From: Cellulomonas_A sp047229345
GTDB taxonomy: Bacteria > Actinomycetota > Actinomycetes > Actinomycetales > Cellulomonadaceae
Assembly (NCBI RefSeq): GCF_047229345.1
Contig: NZ_JBFTER010000008.1
Span: 1 to 64,000, forward strand
Direction: 5' to 3'
Length of the DNA: 64,000 nucleotides
Part shown: in pieces, positions 49,672 to 58,378 of the stretch
How the letters are laid out: each line of letters opens with the position of its first letter
Position numbering within the stretch: position 1 is the first letter of the stretch
Position numbers and translations under genes: made by a program
Notes under the pieces: generated by a model
Database searches by the model: none
What the model saw: only the letters and a program-made list of their open reading frames with translations
Told to the model about the DNA's origin: nothing

Positions 49672-50256
49672 CCTCCGCTTCCCCGGCCGCGAGGCCAGAG
49701 TCGGTCGCGCGCACTGGATCCGGCCGGCCACACTCGCGCCGGTGCCCGGCGTGAGGCTGTGGTGTGGAACGGGAGCGAGGAACGGAAGGGGGCGTGCCGC
49801 GGAGTGCGCGACGGCGACCCGCTCGCACTTACGGCATCAGCGCATGCGCTGGCCTCCGGCATGGTGGCGGTGCTGAGCGGCGGTAGCGGAGAGCCTTCGC
49901 GGCGGGTCGCCTCACACGGCGGCGCGACCACCGTCGATGACACGCGTGGTTCCGAGCTGACTTCTGAGACAACCCGCCGCGCGGGCTGGAACCAGCCCGG
50001 GCGTCTCGGCCGGGCGTGTCTCAGAACCAAGCGACTGAGACGAAGCCGATCTGACGCGGTGGAGTCGGCGCCGAGAGGCGCGACGAAGGCCCGGCACGAT
50101 CTCGTGCGTGCCGGACCCTCGTGAGCGGAAGGCGTTCCGACTCGAAGCCCTCAGGTCATGTGCGGGGTCTGCGGCGGCTCCCGTCCGGTCGCGTCCCGCC
50201 CGACCGAGCCTGGCGGCGGTCGCTCGTCCTCGAGCCGCCCGTCAGACGGGCGCTCA
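49672..50256. other. Gene-poor region with repeat remnants
   Basis: No frame here resembles a known protein, and base use looks less biased than in neighbouring genes. One plus frame (49759-50124, 121 residues, Arg-rich) lacks a ribosome site. CTGAGAC occurs three times (near 49965, in complement near 50020, and 50035). A hairpin GGCACG...CGTGCC lies near 50092-50113. It could be decayed mobile DNA or an unrecognised RNA; no transposase trace was seen. Confidence 0.4.
49962..50026. repeat. 65-bp element with 10-bp terminal inverted repeats
   Basis: TTCTGAGACA (49962-49971) and TGTCTCAGAA (50017-50026) are perfect inverted copies. Inside, CGGGCTGG and CCAGCCCG (49982-49999) form a second perfect hairpin around AA. 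The layout resembles a very small mobile-element relic or a folded RNA. Confidence 0.55.
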
Positions 50257-50302
50257 GCACGACGAGGACTCGGTACCTTGTGGCGCCGAGTCCTCGTCGT
50301 GC
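50257..50302 (-). terminator. Long hairpin, probable terminator of the PIN-domain gene
   Basis: GCACGACGAGGACTCGG pairs perfectly over 17 bp with CCGAGTCCTCGTCGTGC around a 12-base loop. It lies 95 bases past the stop of the minus-strand gene ending at 50397. It has no T-run. Confidence 0.55.
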
Positions 50303-50396
50303 CGCGTCGACCTGGCGCGCTGCGCTTCGCCTCGTCCCCCCGCTCGTGGCGGCGCGACCGTGACGCGGGCCTGACCGGCCGCGATCCCGTCGACGC

Positions 50397-51257
50397 TCAG
50401 GGCCCAGCGGGAGGCGGCTGCAGCCCCAGCGCCGCGTACGGGTCCGGCGGCGGGGGCGGCGTCACGGCCGCCTCGTTGCGGACGGGGCCGTACGCGATCG
50501 TCCGGAGCCCCAGGCCGAGGCCCGCGTAGGCCGCCTTCTTCGTCGTGTACAGCGGGGCGTCGTAGAGGACCGCGGTCGCCGCGCAGAGCAGGTCGGAGCG
50601 GTCCAGCTCGCCGTCGCGCAAGGCGTTCCGCCGGCGGGAGGTGCTGAGCTCGGCGTAGATCCGGAGCACGTACTCGTCGATCGGCACCGGGGTCGTCAGG
50701 TCCCACGTCTCGAACGCCGTGAACAGCTCCTCGGTCGCCGGGCGCGAGCCCAGCGTGACGGCCAGCTCCAGCGGGATGACGGCGCTGACGAACAGCGCGT
50801 CGTCCGGGCCGAACAGCGAGGGGTCGATCCCGGCGAGGACGACGGAGTGGTCGACGGTCACGACGCGGGCCGTCGCGGGGTCGACCGGGTCCGGCCGTTC
50901 CGGGTGGGTCGGCGGACGCCGGGCGCCGCAGGTGAGGTCCAGCACCCCGCTCGGGTGGCGCTCGACGTCGAGGATCTCCGCCCGCGCCGCCCAGCGCCGG
51001 GCCGGCCGGGTGAGGAACTGGTGGGACGCGCCCTCGACCACCGCGACGGGGGTGCCCGAGTCCGAGACCACGGTGAAGGTCCGCGCGCCGGCGGCCGTGT
51101 CGGGGGAGAGCTCGTCCAGGCGCGGGAGTCCGTCCTGCGACGTGACGACGTGCTCGCGCTCGCGGACCGACGTGACCGCCGCCGTCGGGCGTGGCAGCCC
51201 GGCCCGCAGGTAGGCCTGCGGCGCGGGCAGGGGGTCCGGGACCGTGACGAAGGCCAT
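50397..51257 (-). CDS. Protein with C-terminal PIN-like domain
   Basis: The first about 125 residues of this 286-residue protein have no family match (beta-rich, FTVVSDSGTPVAVVEGASHQF). From about 130 it resembles a PIN nuclease: VVTVDHSVVLAGI, then IPLELAVTL, LDRSDLLCAATAVLYDAPLYTTKKAAYAGL with an acidic triad candidate (Asp, Glu, Asp). The end is Pro-rich. A PIN domain fused behind another domain and without an adjacent antitoxin is unusual. Nuclease activity is inference. Confidence 0.65.
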   Translation of the reverse strand: MAFVTVPDPLPAPQAYLRAGLPRPTAAVTSVREREHVVTSQDGLPRLDELSPDTAAGARTFTVVSDSGTPVAVVEGASHQFLTRPARRWAARAEILDVERHPSGVLDLTCGARRPPTHPERPDPVDPATARVVTVDHSVVLAGIDPSLFGPDDALFVSAVIPLELAVTLGSRPATEELFTAFETWDLTTPVPIDEYVLRIYAELSTSRRRNALRDGELDRSDLLCAATAVLYDAPLYTTKKAAYAGLGLGLRTIAYGPVRNEAAVTPPPPPDPYAALGLQPPPAGP

Positions 51258-51431
51258 GGCTCGGACTGTAGCGACGGCCGTCGCGCCGGCCGGTCCGGCT
51301 CGTCCGGACGATCCGGGCACGTGCGCCCTCGGGCCTCCGTCCGGGCGACCGCCGCCCGAACCGCCCCCGCCCTCCACCACCGTGCGGCAGGGTGGTGCGG
51401 CACCCCCGCACCGCACCCCGGAAGGCCCCCC

Positions 51432-52136
51432 ATGGCGATCTCGTTCGACAAGCTCCAGACCCGCGCGCCCGAGCTGGTCAACCTCGCCAAGAAGGCGCAG
51501 TTCAACCTCAGCAAGCACGACCTCGAGGGGCACGCCGCGAAGGTCGCGCTGTGCCTCGACCACTCGGGGTCGATGCGCGCGGCGTACGCGAGCGGGCAGA
51601 TGCAGGCGCTCGCGGAGCGGGTGCTCGCGCTCGGGACGCAGCTCGACGACGACGGCTCGATCGACGTGTTCTTCTTCGGCACCGAGGCGTGGCACGCCGG
51701 GGAGCTCACGCTCGACGACTACCGCGGCGGCGTCGACCGGCTGCGCGCCGGGCGGCACCTCGGGCTGACCGACTACGCCGGCGCGATCCGCGCGGTCCGC
51801 GAGCACTACGGGCTGGCGGGTCCCGGCGCGACGGCGGACGTCCCCGTGTACGTGCTGTTCCTGACCGACGGCGCCCCGACGAGCCGCACGGCCGCGACGA
51901 ACGAGCTGCGCGACGCGTCGGGTAGCCCGGTGTTCTGGAAGTTCCTCAGCATCGGCGGCGAGGACATCCCGTTCCTGCAGAAGCTCGACGACCTGAGCGA
52001 CCGGGTCGTCGACAACGCGGACTACCAGCCCGTCGGCGACCTCACGCTCGTCCAGGACCAGGCCCTGTTCGACCTGCTGCTCGTCGAGTACCCGGAGTGG
52101 CTCGCCGAGGTGCGGGGGCGCGGGATCCTGCGCTGA
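51432..52136 (+). CDS. VWA-domain protein, TerF-like
   Basis: A 234-residue protein with a von Willebrand A fold. The MIDAS motif is LCLDHSGSM near 40 (DxSxS), Thr in LTDYAGAIRAV near 115 and Asp in LFLTDGAPTSR near 142. IPFLQKLDDLSDRVVDNADY near 178 resembles VWA proteins encoded with TerD genes in tellurite/stress clusters. No terD lies in the window. It probably binds partners through a divalent metal. The ribosome site is weak (GGAAGG, 11 bases upstream). Confidence 0.87.
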   Translation: MAISFDKLQTRAPELVNLAKKAQFNLSKHDLEGHAAKVALCLDHSGSMRAAYASGQMQALAERVLALGTQLDDDGSIDVFFFGTEAWHAGELTLDDYRGGVDRLRAGRHLGLTDYAGAIRAVREHYGLAGPGATADVPVYVLFLTDGAPTSRTAATNELRDASGSPVFWKFLSIGGEDIPFLQKLDDLSDRVVDNADYQPVGDLTLVQDQALFDLLLVEYPEWLAEVRGRGILR

Positions 52137-52185
52137 CCGGTGGGGGTGTCCTCGGCGCGGCACGCCGCGGTGAGAGGGTAGTGCG

Positions 52186-52956
52186 ATGGCCCAGCTGAAG
52201 ACTCCTGCCGAGATCGACCAGATGCGACCCGCGGGCGCGTTCATCGCGCACGTCCTGACGTCGCTGCGGTCGGTCGCGGCCGTGGGCGTGAGCCTGCGTG
52301 ACCTCGACGCGCACGCGCACGGCCTGATCCGGGAGGCGGGCGCGCACTCGGTGTACCTCGGCTACCACCCGTCGTTCGGCGCGATCCCGTACCCGGGCGT
52401 GCTGTGCACGTCGGTCAACGACGCCGCGCTGCACGGGCTGCCGTCCGACTACGTGCTGCGCGACGGCGACGTGCTGAGCATCGACTTCGCCGCGCAGGTC
52501 GAGGGCTGGGTCGCCGACTCCGCGCTCACGTTCCAGGTCGGCACGCAGAGCCCCGAGGCGACGCGGCTCATCGAGACCACCGAGCGTGCGCTCGCCGCGG
52601 GCATCGCCGCCGCGCAGCCCGGGGCCAGGATGGGAGACATCTCGGCGGCGATCGGCGAGGTCGGCCGCAGCGCGGGGTACGGGATCAACGCGGACTTCGG
52701 CGGGCACGGCGTCGGGCGCACGATGCACGAGGAGCCGCACGTGCCGAACCTGGGCCGTGCCGGGTCGGGCCAGCGGCTCAAGGCAGGCCTCGTCATCGCG
52801 ATCGAGCCGTGGTTCATGGCCGGTGGCGACGGCTACGTCATGGACCCCGACGGCTGGACGATCCGCTCGGCCGACGGCTCGCTCGCCGCGCACGCCGAGC
52901 ACACCGTCGCGATCACGCCTGACGGGCCCGTCGTGCTCACCGAGCGTGGCGCCTGA
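52186..52956 (+). CDS. map: Methionine aminopeptidase, type I
   Basis: A 256-residue pita-bread metalloprotease that removes N-terminal Met. Metal ligands: Asp in LSIDFAAQ, Asp in WVADSALTF, His in GGHGVGRTMHEEPH, Glu in IAIEPW and Glu in AEHTVAI. The substrate-pocket His lies in ALHGLPSD. Not next to secY/infA, so it is probably a second, accessory copy; this follows from the usual location of the main copy in actinobacteria. No SH3-binding zinc finger extension. Confidence 0.94.
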   Translation: MAQLKTPAEIDQMRPAGAFIAHVLTSLRSVAAVGVSLRDLDAHAHGLIREAGAHSVYLGYHPSFGAIPYPGVLCTSVNDAALHGLPSDYVLRDGDVLSIDFAAQVEGWVADSALTFQVGTQSPEATRLIETTERALAAGIAAAQPGARMGDISAAIGEVGRSAGYGINADFGGHGVGRTMHEEPHVPNLGRAGSGQRLKAGLVIAIEPWFMAGGDGYVMDPDGWTIRSADGSLAAHAEHTVAITPDGPVVLTERGA

Positions 52957-53280
52957 CGACGCGGTGAGGCGCTCGCGCGAGCGCGGTCGCGGACGGCCGG
53001 CGCGGGAGCGTGGCGGCCCTCGTCGTGCCCTCGCCCCGCCGTCGCCCGGTCGGCCCACCCTGCTCCGGCGGATGCTCCCGGTATGCCCGGGTCCGTCGGG
53101 TGAATGCTCACCCGGGTGAAGCCCGGGACGGGCGTGCCCGGGGAGTGCGCGCTAGCGTCGCCAACGGGGGCAGGGATGGCGTGCGAGCGTCCGACCGGGG
53201 TGCTGCCTTCCGTGTGACCCGGCGCAGGTGCCCGCCACCCCCGCGCGGGCACCGTTGGTCGAGCAGGGCACGGAGCGCAC
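52957..53280. other. 324-base region before the GGDEF/EAL gene
   Basis: No gene is seen. It contains TCACCCGGGTGA (53108-53119), a perfect 12-bp palindrome, repeated CCCGGG motifs and a -10-like TAGCGT (53153-53158). The promoter of the next gene is probably here. No match to a c-di-GMP riboswitch was seen. Confidence 0.45.
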
Positions 53281-55236
53281 ATGACCCAGATCCCGGACGG
53301 CGACGTGGTCGCCGGTGTCGACGCGGGCGCGATGCTGTCGCTGCTCGACGAGCTCTCGGCGACTGTGACCGGGGACTTCTCGGTGCAGGACATCCTGCAG
53401 CAGCTCGCGGAGGGCGTCACCGACCTGCTGGGCCTCGCCGGCGCGGGCGTCTCGACGCCGAGCCGCACGGGCGAGCTCCTGGTCGTGGCGTACGCGACGC
53501 AGCGCCGCGTCGAGCAGCTCGACCGCGTGCAGGAGGCGCTCCAGGCGGGCCCGGCACCGGACGCCCACGTCTCCGGGCGGGTCGTGGCGTCGCGGGACCT
53601 GCGCGTCGAGGGTGCTTGGCCGCACTTCCAGCAGCGCGCGACCGAGCTCGGGCTGCCCAGCGTCACGGCGGTCCCGCTGCGCGCCCGCGGCGAGGCGCTC
53701 GGGGTCCTGACGCTCTACCGCAGCGAGCCGGTGGGCCTCGGGCGCGGCGAGCTCGCCGCCGTGCGGACGCTCGCGAACCTCGCGGCGTCGTACCTCGTCG
53801 TCGCGATCGACCGGGAGGCCGCCGCCCAGGCGCAGGGCGAGCTCGCGCACCAGGCCGCGCACGACCCGCTGACAGGGCTGCCGACGCGCCGGGTCTTCTT
53901 CGAGCAGCTCGACGAGGCGCTCACGCTCGTGCGCCGCGACCTGTCGACCGTCGGGGTCCTGTTCATCGACGTCGACGGCCTCAAGCGCGTCAACGACACG
54001 TACGGGCACGCGCTCGGCGACCAGCTCCTGCTCACGTGCGCCGAGCGGATCCGGGCGGCGCTGCGGCCCGACGACCTGCTCGCGCGCCTCGCGGGGGACG
54101 AGTTCGTGGTCGTGCTCGAGCACCTCGCGTCCGCCGACGTCGCGTGCACGGTCGCGCAGCGCATCTGCGACAGCCTCGCGCTGCCGATGCTCACCGAGGG
54201 GCACCTCCTGCAGCCGTCCGCCAGCATCGGCATCGCCGTGAGCGACGAGCCGGGCGTGACGTCCGACCTGCTCGTCTCGCAGGCCGACGCCGCGATGTAC
54301 CGGGCGAAGCGCCGGCGCAAGGGCAGCTTCCAGCTGTTCGACCCCGTCGTGCACGCGTCCGAGCAGGCCGAGGCGATCTCCTACGAGCAGCTGTCGAGCG
54401 AGCTCGAGACGGCGATCCGCGACGAGCAGCTCGAGGTCCACTACCAGCCGATCCTCGAGATCATGGACCCGCGGATCGGCTCCGCCCGGCCCGACCCCCT
54501 CGCTGCGCCGGGTGCGCTGTACGCGGTCGAGGCGCTCGTGCGGTGGCGCCACCCGCGGCACGGGCTGCTCTCCGCGGGGGCGTTCATCGGGGCGGCCGTG
54601 CGCAGCGGGCTCATCGTCGAGCTCGGCGCGTGGGTCCTGCGCACCGCGTGCCGCCAGCTCGTCACGTGGGACGCGGTGCTGGGCCGGCGCGCGCCGCGGC
54701 GGCTCTTCGTCAACGTCTCGCCCGCCGAGCTGAGCGACCCCGGCCTGCTCGAGCGCATCACGCGCGACCTGTCCGCGGCGGGCCTGGCGGGCGACCGGCT
54801 CACCCTGGAGATCACGGAGAACGGGCCGCTCGACTCCTCGACGTTCCCCGCCGAGGTCATCGACGGCCTGCGCCGCCTCGGCTGCCACCTCGCGATCGAC
54901 GACTTCGGCACCGGGCACTCGACGCTCGGCCGGGTCGTCGAGATCCCCGCGTCCGTGCTCAAGATCGACCAGTCGTTCACCAGCGCGCTCCCGGGCAGCG
55001 TCGAGTCGGCCGCGGTCATCTCGTCGGCGCTGCTGCTCGGGCACAACCTGCGGCGCACCGTCGTGGTCGAGGGCGTCGAGACCGAGGAGGCGCTGCGCGC
55101 GCTGCAGGAGCTCGGCACGACGCACTTCCAGGGCTTCCACCTCGCGCTGCCCCAGCACCCCGACGCCCTCACGGACGCGATCCTCGAGTCGGCCGGGACG
55201 GGGGAGCGGCGCTCGGTCGGGCGGATCGGGGCGTAG
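53281..55236 (+). CDS. GAF-GGDEF-EAL cyclic-di-GMP turnover protein
   Basis: A 651-residue soluble protein. GAF sensor about 20-180, GGDEF about 195-355, EAL about 375-645. The GGDEF signature reads AGDEF (LARLAGDEFVVVLE near 271), preceded by an I-site-like RPDD, so the cyclase may be weak or inactive. The EAL domain looks intact: YAVEALVRW, NVSPAEL, ITENGP, IDDFGTGHSTL and FQGFHLALP. Net phosphodiesterase activity controlled by the GAF domain is the likely reading. No membrane helix. Confidence 0.93.
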   Translation: MTQIPDGDVVAGVDAGAMLSLLDELSATVTGDFSVQDILQQLAEGVTDLLGLAGAGVSTPSRTGELLVVAYATQRRVEQLDRVQEALQAGPAPDAHVSGRVVASRDLRVEGAWPHFQQRATELGLPSVTAVPLRARGEALGVLTLYRSEPVGLGRGELAAVRTLANLAASYLVVAIDREAAAQAQGELAHQAAHDPLTGLPTRRVFFEQLDEALTLVRRDLSTVGVLFIDVDGLKRVNDTYGHALGDQLLLTCAERIRAALRPDDLLARLAGDEFVVVLEHLASADVACTVAQRICDSLALPMLTEGHLLQPSASIGIAVSDEPGVTSDLLVSQADAAMYRAKRRRKGSFQLFDPVVHASEQAEAISYEQLSSELETAIRDEQLEVHYQPILEIMDPRIGSARPDPLAAPGALYAVEALVRWRHPRHGLLSAGAFIGAAVRSGLIVELGAWVLRTACRQLVTWDAVLGRRAPRRLFVNVSPAELSDPGLLERITRDLSAAGLAGDRLTLEITENGPLDSSTFPAEVIDGLRRLGCHLAIDDFGTGHSTLGRVVEIPASVLKIDQSFTSALPGSVESAAVISSALLLGHNLRRTVVVEGVETEEALRALQELGTTHFQGFHLALPQHPDALTDAILESAGTGERRSVGRIGA

Positions 55237-55367
55237 GACCGGCTCCCGCCGGCGGTGACGCGCGGCGACCGTGCCCGGCCCGGGTGGCGGCGAGGGCGAC
55301 GCCGGGCCTCCCGGACGTGCGCCGTGCGGAGGCGCTGCACTCGGTACCCTCCCGCGAGGAGGTGGCC

Positions 55368-56531
55368 ATGCATCCCGTCGGGGAGCCAGCACGACGCGTG
55401 GCGGGCGTCCTCGGGCCGGTCCTCGTCGCCCTCGGGCTGCTCGCCGCGGTGGTCGGCGTCGCGACGACGGCCGACGCGACGCAGGACGCCTCGGGCACGG
55501 TCGCGGTGCCGGTCCGGCTGGGCGCGTCCGACGGCACGGTTGCCCCGCTCGGGCCCACCGTGGACGGCGAGGCCCACCCGGGCGTCCGGCTGAGCGGCGT
55601 CCCGACCGGCGGCCTGCCCATGATCGGCGACGACGCGTCCCTGCCCGGCGTGGTCACGCTGCACGCGCCGGACGCGACCCTCACCGAGCAGGTCCTCTCG
55701 CGGGCCGACGTCCTGCTGCGGGGCCTGGCCGTGCTCGTCGGCGCGTTCGCGCTCCGGCCGGTCCTCCGCCTGGTCGCCGCCGGTCGGCCGCTGCGGCCCT
55801 GGCACGAGCGGCACCTGCACGTCGTCGCGGCCTGCGTCGTCCTCGGCGGGTACGTCGGCCCGCTGCTCCCCTGGGTCGCCACCGCCTCGGTCCTGGGTCG
55901 CCTGCACGGCGCCGACGGCCTGTCGGCCGCGCCCCCGCACCACCTCGAGGCGTTCGTCGTCGCCGCGCTCGTCGTGCTCGTCGCCGCGGGGGCCCGCGCC
56001 GGCGCCTCCGGCCCGTCCCCGGACCCGCGGGTCTGGTCCGAGCAGACGCTCGTGACCGCCAGCATCGACGACGCGTCCGGGGAGGTCCGTCTCCAGGACG
56101 CGACGTGGCAGGACCAGCCCGAGTTCCGGCCGGGGGACACGTGGGTCGCCTTCTGGGGTGAGTCGCTCGTCGCCGACGCCGCACCGTTCCCCGGCGTCGC
56201 GGTCCGCACGCTCGACGTCGCGGACCAGCCGGGTGGCATCGTGCACGTCGACGTGACCCGTGAGCGACCTCGCGACCGGCTGCACCACGTCGCGGGCACG
56301 ACCCTCGTCGTCGGCGACCACGGCATGGTCCTCGAGGCGGGCTCGATGTTCCTGAGGGTCCCCGTCCCGGCCGGCTCCCACCCCTGCGAGATCTGGGTCG
56401 ACGCGAGGCGCCCGTTCCACGTCAGCCACGTCGCGATCGTCCTCGGGCCCCACCGACCCCGACCACGACCACGGCACCGGCCGCGACGCCGTGGCCGCGC
56501 CGCGACCCGTCGCGGTCAGCTCGGCGGGTAG
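55368..56531 (+). CDS. Membrane protein of unknown function
   Basis: A 387-residue protein with an N-terminal helix (about 12-32), an extracytoplasmic domain (about 35-125) and three further helices (about 128-145, 160-182, 198-215). A soluble C-terminal domain follows (LVTASIDDASGEVRLQDATWQDQPEF). It ends in an Arg/Pro-rich basic tail that overlaps the convergent gene by 16 bases; the true stop could differ if a frameshift exists. CGAGGAGG precedes ATG 55368. I do not recognise the family. Confidence 0.72.
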   Translation: MHPVGEPARRVAGVLGPVLVALGLLAAVVGVATTADATQDASGTVAVPVRLGASDGTVAPLGPTVDGEAHPGVRLSGVPTGGLPMIGDDASLPGVVTLHAPDATLTEQVLSRADVLLRGLAVLVGAFALRPVLRLVAAGRPLRPWHERHLHVVAACVVLGGYVGPLLPWVATASVLGRLHGADGLSAAPPHHLEAFVVAALVVLVAAGARAGASGPSPDPRVWSEQTLVTASIDDASGEVRLQDATWQDQPEFRPGDTWVAFWGESLVADAAPFPGVAVRTLDVADQPGGIVHVDVTRERPRDRLHHVAGTTLVVGDHGMVLEAGSMFLRVPVPAGSHPCEIWVDARRPFHVSHVAIVLGPHRPRPRPRHRPRRRGRAATRRGQLGG

Positions 56532-57133
56532 GGGGACTGGCGCAGCAGGCGCGCGAGGTGCGCGGTGTTCGCTGCGAGGGTCGCCGTCGTCTTGGCGGTC
56601 TCCTCGGGCGTCTCGTCGAGGTCCTGGTAGTCGGTGCCCTGCATCGCGGCCCCGACCCAGTACGTCACGGCCGCGGCGGGCACGGTGAAGCCGACGTCGT
56701 TGAGCGCCTGGAACAGCTCGGCGCTCGTGTGGTGCGCGCCGTCCTCGTTGCCGACGACCGCCACCGCGGCGACCCGGCCGTACGTCAGCAGGCGGCCCTG
56801 GTCGTCGCTCTCGCCGAGCTCGGCGTCGAGGCGCTCGAGCGCGCGCTTGGTGACGCTCGACGGCTGGCCCAGCCAGATCGGGGTGGCGAGCACGAGGATG
56901 TCGGCGGCGAGCACCTGCTCGCGGATCGCGGGCCACGCGTCGCCCTCGCCCATGTCCTTCTCGACGCCGGGCTTCACGTCGTGGTCGACGAGGCGGATCA
57001 CGGTGCCGGTGACGCCGTGCTCGCCGAGCGCGTCGAGCACCTGGCGGCCGAGGAGCTCGCTGCTCGACGGGGCGGGGGACGGGGTCAGGGTTCCGACGAG
57101 GACGACGGCGGTCAGGTCCGGGGTGGTGGTCAT
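56516..57133 (-). CDS. Flavodoxin-fold NAD(P)H-dependent FMN reductase-like protein
   Basis: A 205-residue protein. TAVVLVGTLTPSPAPSSSELLG is the FMN phosphate loop, ADILVLATPIWLGQPSSVTKRALERLD near 84 the FMN-ring loop, and AVAVVGNEDGAHHTSAELFQALNDVGF near 128 the dimer and flavin side. Such enzymes reduce quinones, azo dyes or free FMN. It converges with the preceding gene, overlapping by 16 bases. Confidence 0.88.
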   Translation of the reverse strand: MTTTPDLTAVVLVGTLTPSPAPSSSELLGRQVLDALGEHGVTGTVIRLVDHDVKPGVEKDMGEGDAWPAIREQVLAADILVLATPIWLGQPSSVTKRALERLDAELGESDDQGRLLTYGRVAAVAVVGNEDGAHHTSAELFQALNDVGFTVPAAAVTYWVGAAMQGTDYQDLDETPEETAKTTATLAANTAHLARLLRQSPYPPS

Positions 57134-57244
57134 GCCCTCGATCCTGCGAGCCGTGCGTGTATCCCGCGACCGGAGTCGGACGCGCGACCGGCTCGGGGGC
57201 GGTGCGCGTGGCGTCGTGTGGGCGGCTGCGTCGAGACTGACGGC

Positions 57245-57952
57245 ATGTGCGGCAGGTATGCGATCACGCGGCGGGACGACGAGCTCGCCGACCAGTATCG
57301 GGTCGACCAGATCCTCGGTGAGGCACCGGGGCCGTCGTGGAACGTCGCGCCGACCGACCCCGTGCGCATCGTGCTCGAGCGCGTGGAGGAGGAGCGGCCG
57401 CAGCGTCAGCTCCGGACCGTGCGCTGGGGCCTCGTGCCGTCGTGGGCGAAGGACCCGGGCGTCGGCGCGCGCATGATCAACGCACGCATCGAGACGGTCA
57501 CCGAGAAGCCCGCGTTCCGCAAGGCGGCCGCCCGGCGCCGCGCGATCGTGCCGATGGACGGGTACTTCGAGTGGCAGAAGACCCCGGCCCGCAAGGTCCC
57601 CTACTTCCTCACGGCCGCCGACGGCGCGCAGCAGGGGCTCGCCGCCGCCGGCCTCTACGAGCTGTGGCCCGACCCGTCCCGCCCCGCCGACGACCCCGCG
57701 CGCTGGCTGTGGACCGTCACGGTCATCACGCGGTCCGCGACCGACGCGCTCGGGCACATCCACGACCGCACGCCGCTGCTGCTGCCCCCGGACCTGTGGG
57801 ACGAGTGGCTGGACCTCGGCACGACCTCGACCGACGACGTGCGCTCGCTGCTCGACGCGGTCCCCGAGCCGCACCTGCTGCCGCGCGAGGTCGGCCCGGC
57901 GGTCGGGAACGTGCGCAACAACGGCCCGGAGCTCGTCGCGCCCGTGGGGTGA
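57245..57952 (+). CDS. SRAP-domain protein (YedK/HMCES family)
   Basis: A 235-residue enzyme that crosslinks to abasic sites in single-stranded DNA and shields them. The catalytic Cys 2 is exposed after Met removal (MCGRYAITR). Further conserved residues are Asn in WNVAPTDPV near 37, INARIETVTEKPAFR near 78, Glu in MDGYFEWQ near 106 and His in GHIHDRTPLLLP near 170. It is the full family length. No recA or SOS box was noted nearby. LexA control cannot be seen. Confidence 0.95.
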   Translation: MCGRYAITRRDDELADQYRVDQILGEAPGPSWNVAPTDPVRIVLERVEEERPQRQLRTVRWGLVPSWAKDPGVGARMINARIETVTEKPAFRKAAARRRAIVPMDGYFEWQKTPARKVPYFLTAADGAQQGLAAAGLYELWPDPSRPADDPARWLWTVTVITRSATDALGHIHDRTPLLLPPDLWDEWLDLGTTSTDDVRSLLDAVPEPHLLPREVGPAVGNVRNNGPELVAPVG

Positions 57953-57972
57953 GAGCCCCGCGCGGTCGAGGA

Positions 57973-58302
57973 TCAGCGCCGCGGCGCCGGGCGAGGAGGC
58001 TTGTACGACCCGGGGATCGGGGTCTCACCACGGCGCTTCGCCCGCCGGTACGCCATGAGCATGCCGGGCCACCCGACGACCGCGGCGGGGTAGGCGAGCA
58101 CGAGCAGGAAGCCCTTCACGCTGTCGGGGTAGATCCCCGCGGCGAGGTCCTGGACCATCGGCCACCAGACGAACGCGCCGCCGACGGCGATCACCGGCAT
58201 GAGCCAGAACATGAAGAACCGCATGCCGAAGTGCCACTGCGTCTGGTCGGGGTCGTCGCCCGGGCGGCCGTCGTCGGGGGTGCTCTCCGGCGTCGTCGTC
58301 AC
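57973..58302 (-). CDS. Small two-helix membrane protein
   Basis: A 109-residue protein: acidic N-terminus (about 25 residues), two or three helices (MRFFMFWLMPVIAVGGAFVWW and GFLLVLAYPAAVVGWPGML) and a basic C-terminus (KRRGETPIPGSYKPPRPAPRR). The family is unassigned. GTG 58302 is the best start. It converges with the SRAP gene at 20 bases. Confidence 0.7.
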   Translation of the reverse strand: MTTTPESTPDDGRPGDDPDQTQWHFGMRFFMFWLMPVIAVGGAFVWWPMVQDLAAGIYPDSVKGFLLVLAYPAAVVGWPGMLMAYRRAKRRGETPIPGSYKPPRPAPRR

Positions 58303-58378
58303 GCGCCCACGATGGTGCGCGCGCCGGCGCTGCGCATCCCGAGCGAGGCGGTGAACCGGCTCAAGTGCGCAGGTCAGC

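Noticed and set aside
49759..50124. Possible 121-residue protein in the gene-poor region
   Set aside because: No ribosome site, no recognisable motif and an Arg/Ser-rich composition typical of non-coding frames. It also contains the inverted-repeat element.
53101..53280. Possible c-di-GMP riboswitch before the GGDEF/EAL gene
   Set aside because: The conserved GEMM core bases are not present; only GC palindromes were found.
53010..55367. Open frame continuing far upstream of the membrane protein start at 55368
   Set aside because: It runs through the GGDEF/EAL gene in another frame and is Arg-rich. A ribosome site and a hydrophobic N-terminus identify 55368 as the true start.
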